Positions 11,859-25,400 of a stretch of 64,000 bases of DNA are shown in pieces. Origin of the DNA: Mytilus edulis (Eukaryota; Mollusca; Bivalvia; Mytilida; Mytilidae); assembly GCF_963676685.1 (NCBI RefSeq), contig NC_092350.1:10397307-10461306 (forward strand), written 5' to 3'. A program made the translations under genes and the position numbers. The notes beneath the pieces were generated by a model. It saw only the letters and a list, made by a program, of their open reading frames with translations. It did not search any database and was not told the origin of the DNA. Position 1 is the first letter of the stretch, and the number at the start of each line of letters is the position of its first letter.

Positions 11859-12240
11859 ACGAAAGATAACAGAGGGACTTTCAAACTTCTAGATAAAAAA
11901 TAAACTGACAACGCCATGGCTAAAAAAAGAAAAAGACATACAGACAAATACAAGTACACAAGACACAACATAGAAAACTAAAGACAACACAAGTTCCACC
12001 AAGTCCCATCAAAAACCTGTGGTGGTATCTGGTGTTCCAAAAGGTCAGATCCTTTTCTACATGTGGCATTCTCTTCGTGCTTATGTTATGACAAAGCCGG
12101 TAAATAGTCTAATTCTGTAGGTCACATTCGTAAAAAGAAAACCGGATGGAAGTTACAACATGAGGGACATATCCGATATCATCTGTGAAACTGATATTCC
12201 ATAACGGTCCATCAAGTCCGTAAATTAATGATGGAAATTT
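11859..12240 (-). repeat. Penelope-like 3' tail repeat
   Basis: Diverged copy: GATAACAGAGGGACTTTCAA, AAACTGACAACGCCATGGC, then the upstream part (ACAAAGCCGGTAAATAGTC and CATATCCGATATCATCTGTG) to CATAACGGTCCATCAAG. Confidence 0.55.
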
Positions 12241-12429
12241 GACGATGCACAGTTTCAAGTTAATGAGGTACTTTGTATTATTTGGACGACATATATTACT
12301 GACATATAATTAGAAATTAAACTTCTGCTGGTTTGTTTGTTTTTGTACGAGAGTAAAGATGGTTCTGTGTTTACAAATAAACAGCTGCGCCATGAGCGCA
12401 TGCTACGCCCGTCGTCTTGTGTGAAAGTT

Positions 12430-13095
12430 TTATGCAATAATCATAAATAGTTTCTGAGAAAGTTTTAAGCAATAACCATATATTGTTTTTTGAGATACGG
12501 AGGGACATATGAAACCCCCTCCCCCTTTTTTACAAAATACTAAATAACTGAAAAATTAAATTTTGAATCATCACCAAAAAGTATACAGATGTTGAGATAA
12601 ATAAACAAAGAAGTGTGTAAAGTTTTAAGCAATAATCATAAATTCGTTTTTGAGATACGGCGCGACATGTAAAAACCCCCTCCCCCTTTTTTACAAAATA
12701 CTCAATAACTCAAAAATGGAATTTTGAATCATCACCAAAAAGTATACAGATCTTAAGATTAAAATAACTAAAAATGGTGTAAAGTTTTAAGCAATAATCA
12801 AAAATTGTTTTTGATATACGGTGCGACATGTGAAAAAAACACCCCCCTGTTTTAGTTACAAAGTGCCGTAACTCAAAAAGTTTTAATCTTATTTTCACCA
12901 AAAAGTATACAGATCATTTGACCATCATAAGAAACAACTATAAAAAGTTTCATGAAATTTGGATAAGTCGTTCTCAAGTTACGGTGCGACATGTTTACGC
13001 CGGACAGACGGATAGACGGACAGACGGACGGACAGACGGACGGACACCGAACATTTGTATAACATAATACGTCCCGTCAAAATTTTGACGGGCGT
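12430..13095. repeat. About 160-bp tandem repeat ending in GACG-rich tract and palindrome
   Basis: GAGATACGG or variants recur at about 12491, 12651, 12812 and 12972 (steps of 160-161), each followed by GCGACATG and a C-rich tract, and each containing ACCAAAAAGTATACAGAT. The array runs into a GACGGACA tract (13008-13045) and a perfect palindrome CCCGTCAAAATTTTGACGGG at about 13074-13093. Confidence 0.8.
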
Positions 13096-13203
13096 ATAAA
13101 AAGGGAGGTATATAATTTTAAATGGTAGATAATTGAATATTCTCGAATGAATAGATATCACTTGGGATCTGTAAGCAACGACACACAACTGGTATTTATA
13201 AAT

Positions 13204-13209
13204 TTTATT
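13204..13209 (-). terminator. Gene A poly(A) signal candidate
   Basis: AATAAA on the minus strand, 20 nt beyond the gene A stop codon. If used, the 3' UTR would be very short (about 40 nt). No other AATAAA was looked for exhaustively. Confidence 0.45.
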
Positions 13210-13229
13210 TGCAGTTTGGAAGCATGTCT

Positions 13230-13448
13230 CTAGTCACTTTCATCCTTAGTTTTAACCCATGACGAGACATCATCAAAATCACTAGTGTTGTCATCACTGG
13301 ATTCATCGTCTGTGTATGGTAAAGCTACAGATTTGACTGAAAGGTCAACATCAGCATACACGGTTTTATTATTGGATCCATGAATCACAAATCTTGGACT
13401 CTCGCAAGGACTGAAGACAATCTCAGAATAGTTGAGAACATGATCATT
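13230..13448 (-). CDS. Gene A exon 13: ITIM/ITSM-like tail and stop
   Basis: 219 nt with stop, acceptor ATCTATCTTCAG|AAT in phase 0. It encodes HVLNYSEIVF (ITIM-like, Tyr745), then NKTVYADVDL (ITSM-like TxYxxV, Tyr769), then an acidic/Ser-rich end (DDESSDDNTSDFDD). The two tyrosines are 24 residues apart. Confidence 0.85.
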   Translation of the reverse strand, partial: NDHVLNYSEIVFSPCESPRFVIHGSNNKTVYADVDLSVKSVALPYTDDESSDDNTSDFDDVSSWVKTKDESD

Positions 13449-16400
13449 CTGAAGATAGATAAGAACACAGATTTCTTTAAATCGAACTATATATTTATTT
13501 ATCAAGTTATTTGTAATATGTTTTATCATTTTTACTGTATTTTTATTTGTTATTTATACTAAAATAGAAAATACCGTTTTATGCATGATTGTACCTCTGC
13601 ATTGTTCGTAACTGTATAAAAACTATTAATATTTTGTGATAATGAAGCTTGTTAACCTACAAAACCAAACCAAACAGTACACTATCTAGCTATATAGAAT
13701 CATGTGTATGTAAATAGACCATTATCTTCGTGACTCTCAGCCAAAATAACAAACAAAACGAAAAATTATGGGACTGCTAAAGGAGAAGGGACAATAAGGC
13801 CCTTATTTGGCCCAAATATTATGCCAATAGTTATAATAAAGCTTCTGTTAAATTATTTTGTTGTTTCTCGGCTGAGCAGGATGTTTCAACAACGAAAATA
13901 CAGATAGAAAACTGTATTAGTTCTGTATTTTTCATCGTTTTTGTGAAAATAGTACACATTATGACGTAATTGTGACGTCATCAGATAAAAATCTTTATGT
14001 TTTTTATTTATATTTCTTGACCCTATACATTTCTAAACATTATGTGCCAATTGGAAATAGTAATGAAACATTTTATTTTCTTGGGCCAAAACTAGGCCTT
14101 AATGCCCCTACTCCTTTGCATCACATATTCTGGTACCTTATAAATTCGTCTATATCAAGAAACACGGTTTCTCCCTTTAAACAAACTTTATCATTACAGA
14201 ATTCTGTAATAGCAGAAAGTGTTCCCATTCTTCCAGCGTTGATGAGAGGTATACAAACAACCAATTGATCTTTATTTAAGACAGTTTCAAACATAGACAA
14301 AAACAACACATTTTTTCAGCGGAATTATTTCATTTACTCAATTTTCCTTTTTTACGAAAATATCTGATTTCAGTTGTTTCATTTTGGTTAAAATAGAGAT
14401 AAAGATTAGACATTTCTTAACTGATTGTTTGAATGCCAATTATAGAACTTTATAATGTATGCTTAAAAAAACTCATACCTTGATTGAGATATCATTATGT
14501 TCTGCTTTATTCAGAAACTTGCACTTTTTGCCTGTCACTGTGTGGAGAAAAATGAACAATATTAACTTATCTTAATCAACATTTGTGGCGTTACTAGTTT
14601 CTACGAAACTTTTTATAGTGAATTAAAGTTCTCCTGATTTTTTATTTAATGTAATCTTGCTAATTTTTATCTGCACAAAAATAGCTGGGGTAGTTTAAGT
14701 CATCAGTTATCTAGTTTATATAGTTGTAATCATTTTCTCTAAAGAATTGTGATGATACAATGTTTTTGATTTCTAATTCTTAACTATTTCCCTCTTTTCT
14801 TTATTCTCAGTAATTTCAGATACAGCTACATGTACCTGTTATTCGTTAAAGGCTGTATTGACGTTTGTGTGTATTTTCTATGTTCATTGTCTTTTCAGTT
14901 GTGGTCTTATTCATGCGACCTATCACATCATATCTATTTACAAGATCTTAATAATAGAATCACGCGTGTGTATTTGTTTTTATACATTACCGTTTTCATA
15001 GTCATCTTCTTCATCACTATCTGTGCATTGTGCTGAATAAGAAACAACAGCACCGTACGGTGGTATGGCGTCACTTCGATCAATCGTGGAATATCCATCT
15101 CCTCCTCCCCCTCCTGATAAATTGATTTCCTCTTGTGATTGGTAGAGTACATTATCAACATGATCTTGACATAAATTGTAATTTGAATATTAAAAGTTGT
15201 ATAATAGAAAAGATAGAGGCCATCTATAACATCTTAATTATAGTAATGACGTGATATGCAATAATAACAATTTAAAATTTTGTTACGAACAAATATATGT
15301 ATTGATATCGTTTGGTTCAGTATGTCAGTGAATCGAATGTTATAGATTGACTCAGTTGTATTTGAAACGACTTTGAATCATTTTTTGTATTGAATTATCT
15401 TCAACTTTGTTTTTATGTGACCTTTTGTAACTGATCACAACTTTCTAATCGTTAATACGGTTATAGGGAAAATGGTACTATTTATTCTGCCATAGGCGAC
15501 AATACTAACGTTTTCAAAATTTACCACTCCTCATAATAAAAACCTGGATAAAAAAGTTATGTGTGGTGTTAGTACTATATTATTCTGTTTTAAAAATTAA
15601 AGCCAAATAGTTTCATGACCAATTTCCAAACACCATGTGTATGAAATTTTCTCTATTAAATATTTCAATAGGTTTCAAACTTTATATTGAATCATAAACA
15701 CACTGCGGTTATTCATAGATAAATGAAAAAAAAATATATTGTACCATTACATCCAATCACAGCGCTTCCGTCACCTGCCATGGCCAACTTTATGCTTGGA
15801 AAATTTTATAGTACAATTTTCCCTTTATATGATAGTGTTAATCAAAATCGATAAATGCATTTTCATAGCTTTTTCCTTTACTGTTATCATAAGCTTCAAC
15901 CAACAGCATTCAGTCCAAATTGATAAATTGTACCACTTGAAAATTAGATGAACTCTTATCACATGCCAACGGCAGAACTTCTAATATATCAAAGATATGA
16001 AAACTAACTTACGTTGATTTCCAAGGGGGTGAATCACTTCGTCTTCATCTCTAGAAAAGAAAATGTATAAACAAATATTACAATCGAAATAAAAATTAAT
16101 TACGGATTGATATGACACGACTATGTTTATCTTCTGAACATTGATAGTTTCCTAAACGTGTAAAATTAGCTGTGATCAATGACAATAGGCAATGTTGTCA
16201 TTGTGATCAAAATGGTAATGCTAGAAACCCAGTTAACATCGATGGCTTTGATATCGTTATTTTTTGTTATTATGTCTTACCATTTAGTTGTAATAATAAG
16301 CATTTCTTAATGACGCCTCTTGGTCATTTTTAGCTTAGCCTACAGTGTAGATGATTGTTATCGTTATTGACCGCTTAACTGTGGTGACCTGTACATGTAT

Positions 16401-19400
16401 TTCCTACGTTAATCGTCTTGCTTGGTTGCGGTATCATTCACACAACCTATTTCAGTATATATATATATATGTCGTTTATAAAATAAACGTTTATAAATAG
16501 ACATTACTACAGTACAACCTGATTAAAATGTTCGATTACCAGTCTCAGAAACGAATCCATTATGCCACTTTAAAAGGAAATGAAATGGATGTAAACTTTG
16601 AATATTTGTTAAATAATGTTCAGTGACGGAAATACATCAATGAAGTAGTGATTCTACTTTTACCGAAACTTTAAAACTGTATGCAACATGTGACATTTGA
16701 TATATTAGTTACTTGTTGTTCTGGATCCGAGAACCACAAACATTTATACGTATCCGAAATTAAAGCAACATGCTAGATTTCTTATTGCTGAGTTGTAAGC
16801 ATTTTTTACTTGGACCTTAAAGTAGATATGGTGTCTTCCTACATCTTGGATTTTGAAATACCAGAAAACATCGGTCTAGATCTTTGATAAAATGTGCAAA
16901 TTTTTAGAGTAGTAGGTAAAAAATTTCTTTCAATATAGAAAATGACATGTTTAATCATATTTATGGTTGTATTTTACAAAAAAATGATTCAATTTTTTCA
17001 AACTTTGCCACATAAGGGGAGGCAACTCAAATATAAGGATTCGATAAAGGTACTTTAACAATAGACTGTGTTAGGAATTACTCTATTTTATTATGTAGCA
17101 TGAAAATGGGTCCGGTGACCTCATTTTTCTTTTTCTTATATGAAAGCATACTTTTAAAGCTATTTTTTCATATTTTATCTCAAAATTCTATGGTGCAGTT
17201 TTTCGTTTTATGGCAGAAAATTGTGTTTTCCATACATAATCTATACAAGATCTGTCAATGTTGATCAACTTGTAGCATGAAAATAAGCCCCGTGACCCAT
17301 TCTTTTTATTATTTTATTTTTAAAAGCATGATGTAAACTACATTTTGGCAAATTATTAAAAAATTCTATGGATTATAATTATTACTATAGACACACCATC
17401 TACCTTAAATCGAAACTTAAATGTATGACATTATATATACTGAAGGCTTCTTTGATGATACTGCTTTACAATATAAATACTTACTCATGATTTAAATTTC
17501 GTTTTGCCTTCCCTGCAAAATGTGTGCACGACAATTATTAGTTATGATAGCAATGCTTTTTTTTAAATGACTTGCACTGTTCACTGAAATGTCTGATTAT
17601 ATCAAAGAATCATTTTAATCCTTTCAATGCATTATTTTAGATTTGATGCAACTTTTTAGCAAAATGTTGGCGCTGTTATAAGCAACGCACATTATTCTTT
17701 TTTATTCTACATGTATATATAAATGTGGTATGATTCCAATGAGACAACTCTCCACAAGAGATCAAGTGACACAGCAAATTGTAAAATAAATCGAACATTA
17801 ATCATATGACGACATAACAGGTACCTCCCTACTAATATCCTTACTCGGAGATGTACTGTTCATCAAATCCACTTTATAGCAGGGAACGGATTAAATGTGA
17901 AGTCATGGCTGCAATAAATTTTGCATGCACAAATGCGTATATCGGATTTCTGTTTATGTTATGTTCAAAATCAAGTAGAGATGGCAAGGCGACGTCTCTG
18001 TGCTTCTTTGCCATAATGATGATTCACTGATTTACATTATTAGTGCAATACAAATATGTTTTCCAATACACTATTTATGAATTAACCTTTAAATGAATAT
18101 CAATACTTCTTTAATCAAATAGGTTGATATGATGCATGCATTGCAAAAGACGCTTAATCTGTCGACGCATCAGGCTCTCGGCCATACAACTTCAATAAAT
18201 ACTACAAGTACAAAATTTGCGTGCGAAAACTCCATTCAACACTCAATAAGTTGAGTCTGGGCACAATACCTATATTTATGACAGCAAGGCAAAACATAAA
18301 CAATGCATTAGGTATTTAGAGAACATATTTAGTATTCCAAGGACTGAATAAAGTTAATAATCGAGATATTCGACCTTACGGTCATAAAATTTCGATCAGG
18401 CATCAACAAATCAAAATACTAGGTTTGCTGATAAGAGATTCTTCACTTTTCTTTCAGATTTGTTTCATCCTAATCGATTGACGACTATCGCCTTAATTTG
18501 CACATTGTTCACTATACTTTAAGATATTATTAAAACGACACTGGTAAAAATTAAAATAAATGTACTTTTGTTTTTGCTTCTAAAAACGAATAACATGCGA
18601 TTATATGTAAATGAAACTTCAAAAGACATGAAAAAAAGCTACATACAACTTACATTTCTTGTGAAAAACGGCCACGGTGAAAATAGTCAAAATACAAACT
18701 GCACACAAAATGGCTGAAACATATGCACCAGATAACCTTGAGGTGTCTGCAAAACAAAAGAACTGTATATCGAACTGAAGAATGTGTAGTGCACTCTTTT
18801 CAACTGTCCTCAAAAATATTTTTCTAAAATGTTGGTAATAAATTATCATACTATTTGAATATGTAAATTAGTTTGTATCACACAATAATTATCTATTGTT
18901 TAGTTGCACGCCTAATAAGATGACACTAAAATAATGAATAAGGGACTTTATTTTTTGAATTTTCCTCGGAGTTCAGTATTTTTGTGATTTTACTTTTTGA
19001 GCAATAACCTATAACCATGATAAACTAAAGTTATTCTTAATTGTGCTCAATGTAGGCATATATTGTATTCAACAAGAACCAAAAATGTCTAGTTAAAATT
19101 CTTTAATAAACTCATCATTGATATCAGCATTATACAAATTTATCAGAGACGCTCGAATAAAAAAGTTATAAAGTTATAAAACAGAATTTGATTTTTTTTA
19201 ATTTCTTGACTGTTTTTGTCATACCTATTGTTGTTACTTCCAAAACCTCAGTAAAATTACTATGACCAAGTTTGTTTTTTGAAAACATTCGTACATAATA
19301 TGAAGTCCCTGGTGTCATCGAATAAAGCGTGAACAATTGTTGTCCTTGCATTGTGTCTGCTAAAGGTCCATAGTTTGATAGTTGAACCATATCTTTGGTA

Positions 19401-22400
19401 AATAATTCTATATAGAATTCTTGCTGATATCCACCATTAAAATTTCTGTTCCATCTGACAAATATCTTTGTAGCTGTTGTTGCTAAAGTTACGTTGTATG
19501 GGCTCAGTGGTAAACCTTTCAACAAATACAAATGATAAGTTAAAACATGTGGGCATATTGGCGTCTCGTAAAAAAAAGACCGATGGGATATATTTTATTT
19601 TTTTGTTTAAAAACACATAGAACCCTATATGCAGTGGAATTTTTTTTATATTGGATAGACTGCTGGCAGCCGCATGAATATTGTATATATGCAGTGGAAC
19701 TTTTTAGATTGGATAAACTGCTAGCAGCCGGATGAATATTGTATGTCGACTAACAAAAAACGAATCGGGCGCTAACTTCAGATACATTTGTACTGATGCA
19801 CTATATATATTGCCTGTGTAATGTTTTTTAATTTAGCTTTTTAACTACTTCCGTTCTTTTGTTCCTGGTAAAGGTGAATACATAAAAGCTCTTTGGACGC
19901 ACGAATTGTACAGAATGATAAGTAGATTTGTTTGAATAATAATGAACAATAAATGGTGCTAACAGAGAGATCAGGAGTCGGTAGTTAAACATTGTCGGCG
20001 TTACAACAATAGGAGTGCAAAGGTAATAAGTCTAAATCCTAATAAAATTTTTTTAGAAGAAAGCAAAATAGGTATCTACTCACACAAATCAATAATATAT
20101 TTAACAATCATCGAATTTTCAATAGATGGACTAATAATTTCAATTGTATACAAGAGTCCAAAGTCAAATATAAATGAACAATATTTGCTTACTTGCTGAC
20201 TTTAAAGTAAAGTGGTAAGTGGTGTTTCCAAAACGACTCACAGCGGTTGCAGTATAATTTCCAAAATCCTCTCCTGTTAATGGTTTAGTCTTTATTTTAA
20301 TGTTGAAACCCTCAACATAAATGTTCCTTCCATGAATAACAACGGATATGTTGTTTTGTTCTTTAATTTCACTAACAACAAATTTTTGTTGATTAAAACC
20401 GTCTTTAATAACCATATCAACTTCCTCTAAGCTATACACTTCAAAGTTCAAAATTGTCGTTTGTGCAAATGTTCCATATTTTACAGCTTGAATCTTATTT
20501 CCAAAAATTGGAGGTCCTAAAAGAGAAAGTAGTGTGTTTCAAACATTTATACTTATTCAAACTCTAGCACCGATCGAATTTATACATACATGCAGTGTCA
20601 ATGTTTCATAAAATGAAGCACTTGAACCTATTAAAGTATTATTGCTTTTTTTTTGCCGATTTTTCTAATCATTCACAATTGGCAAAAACAATCATTAATT
20701 ATTGATATTCTTCCGAGCTTCATTAAGAAACCAGTATGCCTTGTCATCGACTAGACTGACGTTTAAAACCTTTGTTATTCGATCATGTATTATATTTTCT
20801 TGAAAAGAGAGGCGAAAGACACCAGAGGGACAGTCAAACTCATAGACTGAAAATAAACTGACAACGCCATTGCTAAAAAATAAAAAGACAAACAGACAAA
20901 TAAAAGTCGATAACTGCTAACAAAAACAGGCGAAAGATAACAAAGGTCATTCAATAAAAGTTAATTCCAAGGTTGTTTTCTCTAGAGATACTTTAACGGA
21001 AGCAATATTTGTTTTTGCAGAGTGTAGAATATATGGCATAGTATATTTTGAATGGATTGTCTTATTTGCACTCATACCACATCCCTATATCTATATATGT
21101 ATGTGCATCTTAAGTTTTAAAATAATATGCAAGAGTTAGGTGTGTCCATATCCTTTTGTGTTTTTATTTACATAGCATACCTTTACAACTGATTGCTGTA
21201 TGTTTTGTTTGACGTAGTTTGTCATTACGATCAGTGATTCCATTACTAACTGAGCAAATATAAATCCCAGTGTCCTGTAATATACTTTCTTGTTTTGTTT
21301 GATTTAAAATCAAACTTCCATTCTGATCTCCATTTAAAAATCTGATGTGCTGCCCAGTATTTGAGGTATGTTCCCAGGGTTCGAATGTATATATGTTTGG
21401 TAATCCTTTTGGAATGCAGTCTAGCTTAAAAATATTATCCATTCTTGAAACCTTTATATTTACTACCGGTGGATCTAAAATAAAAAGGTACAGCTCACAC
21501 ATTTAAAGAGATAATATTCTTTTTTATAGATTTTCTTTTATTTCATAGCGAAAAAAAAAAGAAGATACAGGATGGTTGTCCATAATTTTATAAGTACAAT
21601 ACTAAAGGTACCTCATTTAAAGCAAAATTGTTTTATTTGCAAAGCATATGTGTATAAATTTTGAGATCTGAATTAATATGTCAGTGTAAGGAGTGTCCAT
21701 AGCCTTCAGTAGTATATATTAATATTTCCTGTGCTATTTACTTTCATGATTTCATAGACATTATGATCAGTGGGAAAATATTGCTATGTTGATGCTTTAA
21801 ATATATTTTAATGCAAAAATCTGTTCATTGGAACTACACATATAGTAATAACTTTATACGTCAGATGCAATAAAATGTTCGAAAAATCTGTTTACTTGAT
21901 TTTTTTTATATTTCTCAATAAATTACCAAATAATTACAATAACAAAAGTATTAAAGCAAATGTCATTAATGACCAATTTTTTATACTATATGAATAAAAC
22001 CAAATACAACTGGTTCAGTCTTTGAAAACATTGCCTTTGGTTAATGGAAATAACACATTTTGATTATTTCTTATTCCGGCTGATCGAGTCAACAAATAAT
22101 GAAATAAAATCGATGTGATTCTTGGCGAAACTTCAATACTGCAGACTTAATCCTGGTGTTACCGAACAGCAGTATACTACTCCATCTTATCTTATAAATT
22201 GAGACATTCATCAATCTCCAATAATATGATGCATAATGTAATATGAACTATAGTTGAGACCCACCTCGGGATGTGGAATTTTCTCGCTGCATAAAAGACC
22301 CATTTGTGGCCTTCGGTTGTTATTTGCTCGTTGGTCGGATTGTTGTCTCTTTGACATATTCCTAATTTCCATTCTCAATTTCATATAACGTTTTCTTTTA

Positions 22401-25400
22401 CGAGTAACACAGCAGGTATAACAAGTAACTTGTGACACAGCTTGTAGAGCTAGTAACTGCTGTCCATGCCGGAGCGTCTGAGATTGTTTTTAAATTTTTT
22501 TTTGGAGGAGTTGTCTTATTTTGTGGAGGTGAGTGTTTGTGTTATTCTTTGTAGTGTTTTGTGGACTATGATAATCATTTTTTCTATTAACATGGTGTGT
22601 CTATTTTATTCGATTATTCATTTTTATTTCACCCTAAGTTTTAATTTCAATCGATTCCGATGATATAAAGCTTGTCATATTTTAAAGATGTCTTTTTTAT
22701 TTACAACCTAATGTTGACACTTTTGAATACTAAGGAGGTGTGGTATGAATGGGACAAATACAAAACAGAAAAAAATACGCTGATTTAGGTTGTTTGGCTG
22801 CTGTTTATATGACGTATTACTTACATCTCATTTGTATTAGATATAAAACCATATACTTACATTGAACAGTTATATAAATTCTGGCGGTCCCAGTTCCTAC
22901 CTCGTTTATGACCTTACAAGTAAATGTGCCAGTGTGTGTTTTTGTTACTGGGTATATCTCTAACATCCTGAGATCTCTAAATATGTTTATGCTTTCATCC
23001 ACATCATAACTAGGGTGATACCATGAAATATTATGTTGATTGGGGTAACAAGAGAAATTGCATGTCAAATCTAAAGGACCCCCTTCTTTAAGAGTTAACT
23101 GTGTGCCTTCACTTAATCTTACTCTTGGTTTATCTAAAACAGAAAAAGAAAAAAACTGTTAATGTCGTAGAAATAAAATGAGTTTACTAAACATTTGCTA
23201 TGAGTAAAACAATAAGATAAATTTGATAATCATTCAAGCGATATAATTTCAATGTTTATTGGAATAACCAATAATTCTAGCAAAATTTAGACAGTAGCCA
23301 AATATAGACAGATTGATTCGCATATGTTTTCTGTATGATTAACAATATGATACCTACTTTCAGTTGATAAATGCATTTAGGACTTCATGAGTAAAATAAG
23401 AATCGTCCCAAACTTTCAGAAACTATACTTAATTAAAAAAAAATGCTAGATAGTTATCAAAGGTACCAGGATTTTAATTTAAAACGCCAGACGCGCGTTT
23501 CGTCTACATAAGACTCATCAGTGACGCTCAGATCAAAATAGTTATAAAGCCAAACAAGTATAAAGTTGAAGAGCATTGAGGATCCAAAATTCCAAAAAGT
23601 TGTGCCAAATACGGCTAAGGTAATCTAATCCTTGGATAAGAACATCCTTAGTTTTATAAAGATTCATCATATACATACATTTAACAACAAGCTGTACTTT
23701 GGAAATCAATGGCACAGTCATATGACGATTAATTGCTTTGCAAGTAAAATTAATACGAGGGCTGTGATAAGTCAGACGTAAAGAATGGTTGATGCGTCCA
23801 GGTCCTCCTACTATATATAATCCGTCAGTTGATTGAAGAGATAACGTTTCTGGTGGATCTCCACTGTCAACTAAGCAGCTTATTGTAAGTTCACTGCCTT
23901 CTTTACCTGATATATAGGCTTTGTATTCGTTTAAGAATCGTATATTTGAAGGGTATTCTGTAAAGTAATTTGAAAAAAAACAAATATTAACATAAGTCAA
24001 AACGTGCATTTTTTTAAATAAATGTAAATACACAAAATTTATTTCTTTACAAAATGCATATTTTTTTGCATAAAATTTATAGATAATTTGATAGCAATGA
24101 GTTACATGATGTGTTTGATATAATAGCACTTTTTCATAAGGTTGTTGTTGGTTCTTGCATAAACTTTTTACTACCCAGCATACAGTATGAACAAGCTCTG
24201 TTTAAAATCTTTTTCCTGAAATGAACATTGATTAACTACATAAAATATGGTGAATGACAAGCCTAACGATTTCAAATTTGTTATCGTTTCCTCGAGTTCT
24301 TTTAATATAGTCAGACACTTTCCGTTCGTTTGAATGACGTTTCATTTCTCAATTGAAAAATGTGTGTGCGTGCTTGTTAAAATCATAAGAACTTTATATC
24401 TAGGAATTTGCAAATTTAAAAACACCTGTCTACAGTTTTACGATGGATTACTGAAACCATGGTGATAGCGTAAAAAAATTCACGATCTTTTATCTTCATA
24501 TATATATTACCATTTATGAGCTATTTTCTATCAAGAATTGTTTTACTTTGTTTGGATTTCTTTGATTTTTTGTGGTGACGCAATTATATACTAGCAATTT
24601 CCACAAAACTAAAATGTAATAAGTATTCATCGTCAAAATCATATTTGCAAAAATACTTCGTCAGTTATAACTGTAATACTTAAATGCTTTGAAATTAATT
24701 GTCATTTTTTGGTGTTCTTTCTTTTTAATTTGTTTTCCAGAGTGTTTATGCCGTCTTTATACTAAATTCGGTGTATGTTCACTGATTGATCTGGGGGTAC
24801 ATAATGTCTTCATTGATTGTAACTGACTTTGAAAAAGATCTCAATATCTGCAAGTACTCTAATTTCGGTGCTGTGTGTTTTTTCATGTCTTTGTTTTATG
24901 CCTTGTTCCAATCTCTTCCCAAGCAAGGATAGGTTTGAGTTCACACTACCATGTTTAACCCGGTCACATTCTTTATGTGTATGTCTCTAGTCAATAGATT
25001 GTAGTTCGTGGTTGTCGCTGGTTCATGTCTTGCATTTTCATTATTTTCGTAAACTATTTTGTTCAACATCAGGCCAAACGTTTCCTCGTTTTTCATGTCG
25101 ATGCCCTTTATGGCCGGCTATATTGTATGATGTTTGCTCATTTTGAAGGTCATACTGTGACATTTTTTTGGCTTTAATCAACTTCATTTGAACTCTGATG
25201 GATAGTTGTTTCATTGGCATTTATACCACATCTCCTTTTTTTCATATTATGACATATTATGACATAATTGACAATTTTTAATGGTAAGCATGATAATACC
25301 AAGCAGGAATTGGGACCCAATTATTTCTTCCTTTACTTCAATTCATTTTTTTTCATATTTGAGAGGATATTTTGTATAATATATAATATATATCATGTAA

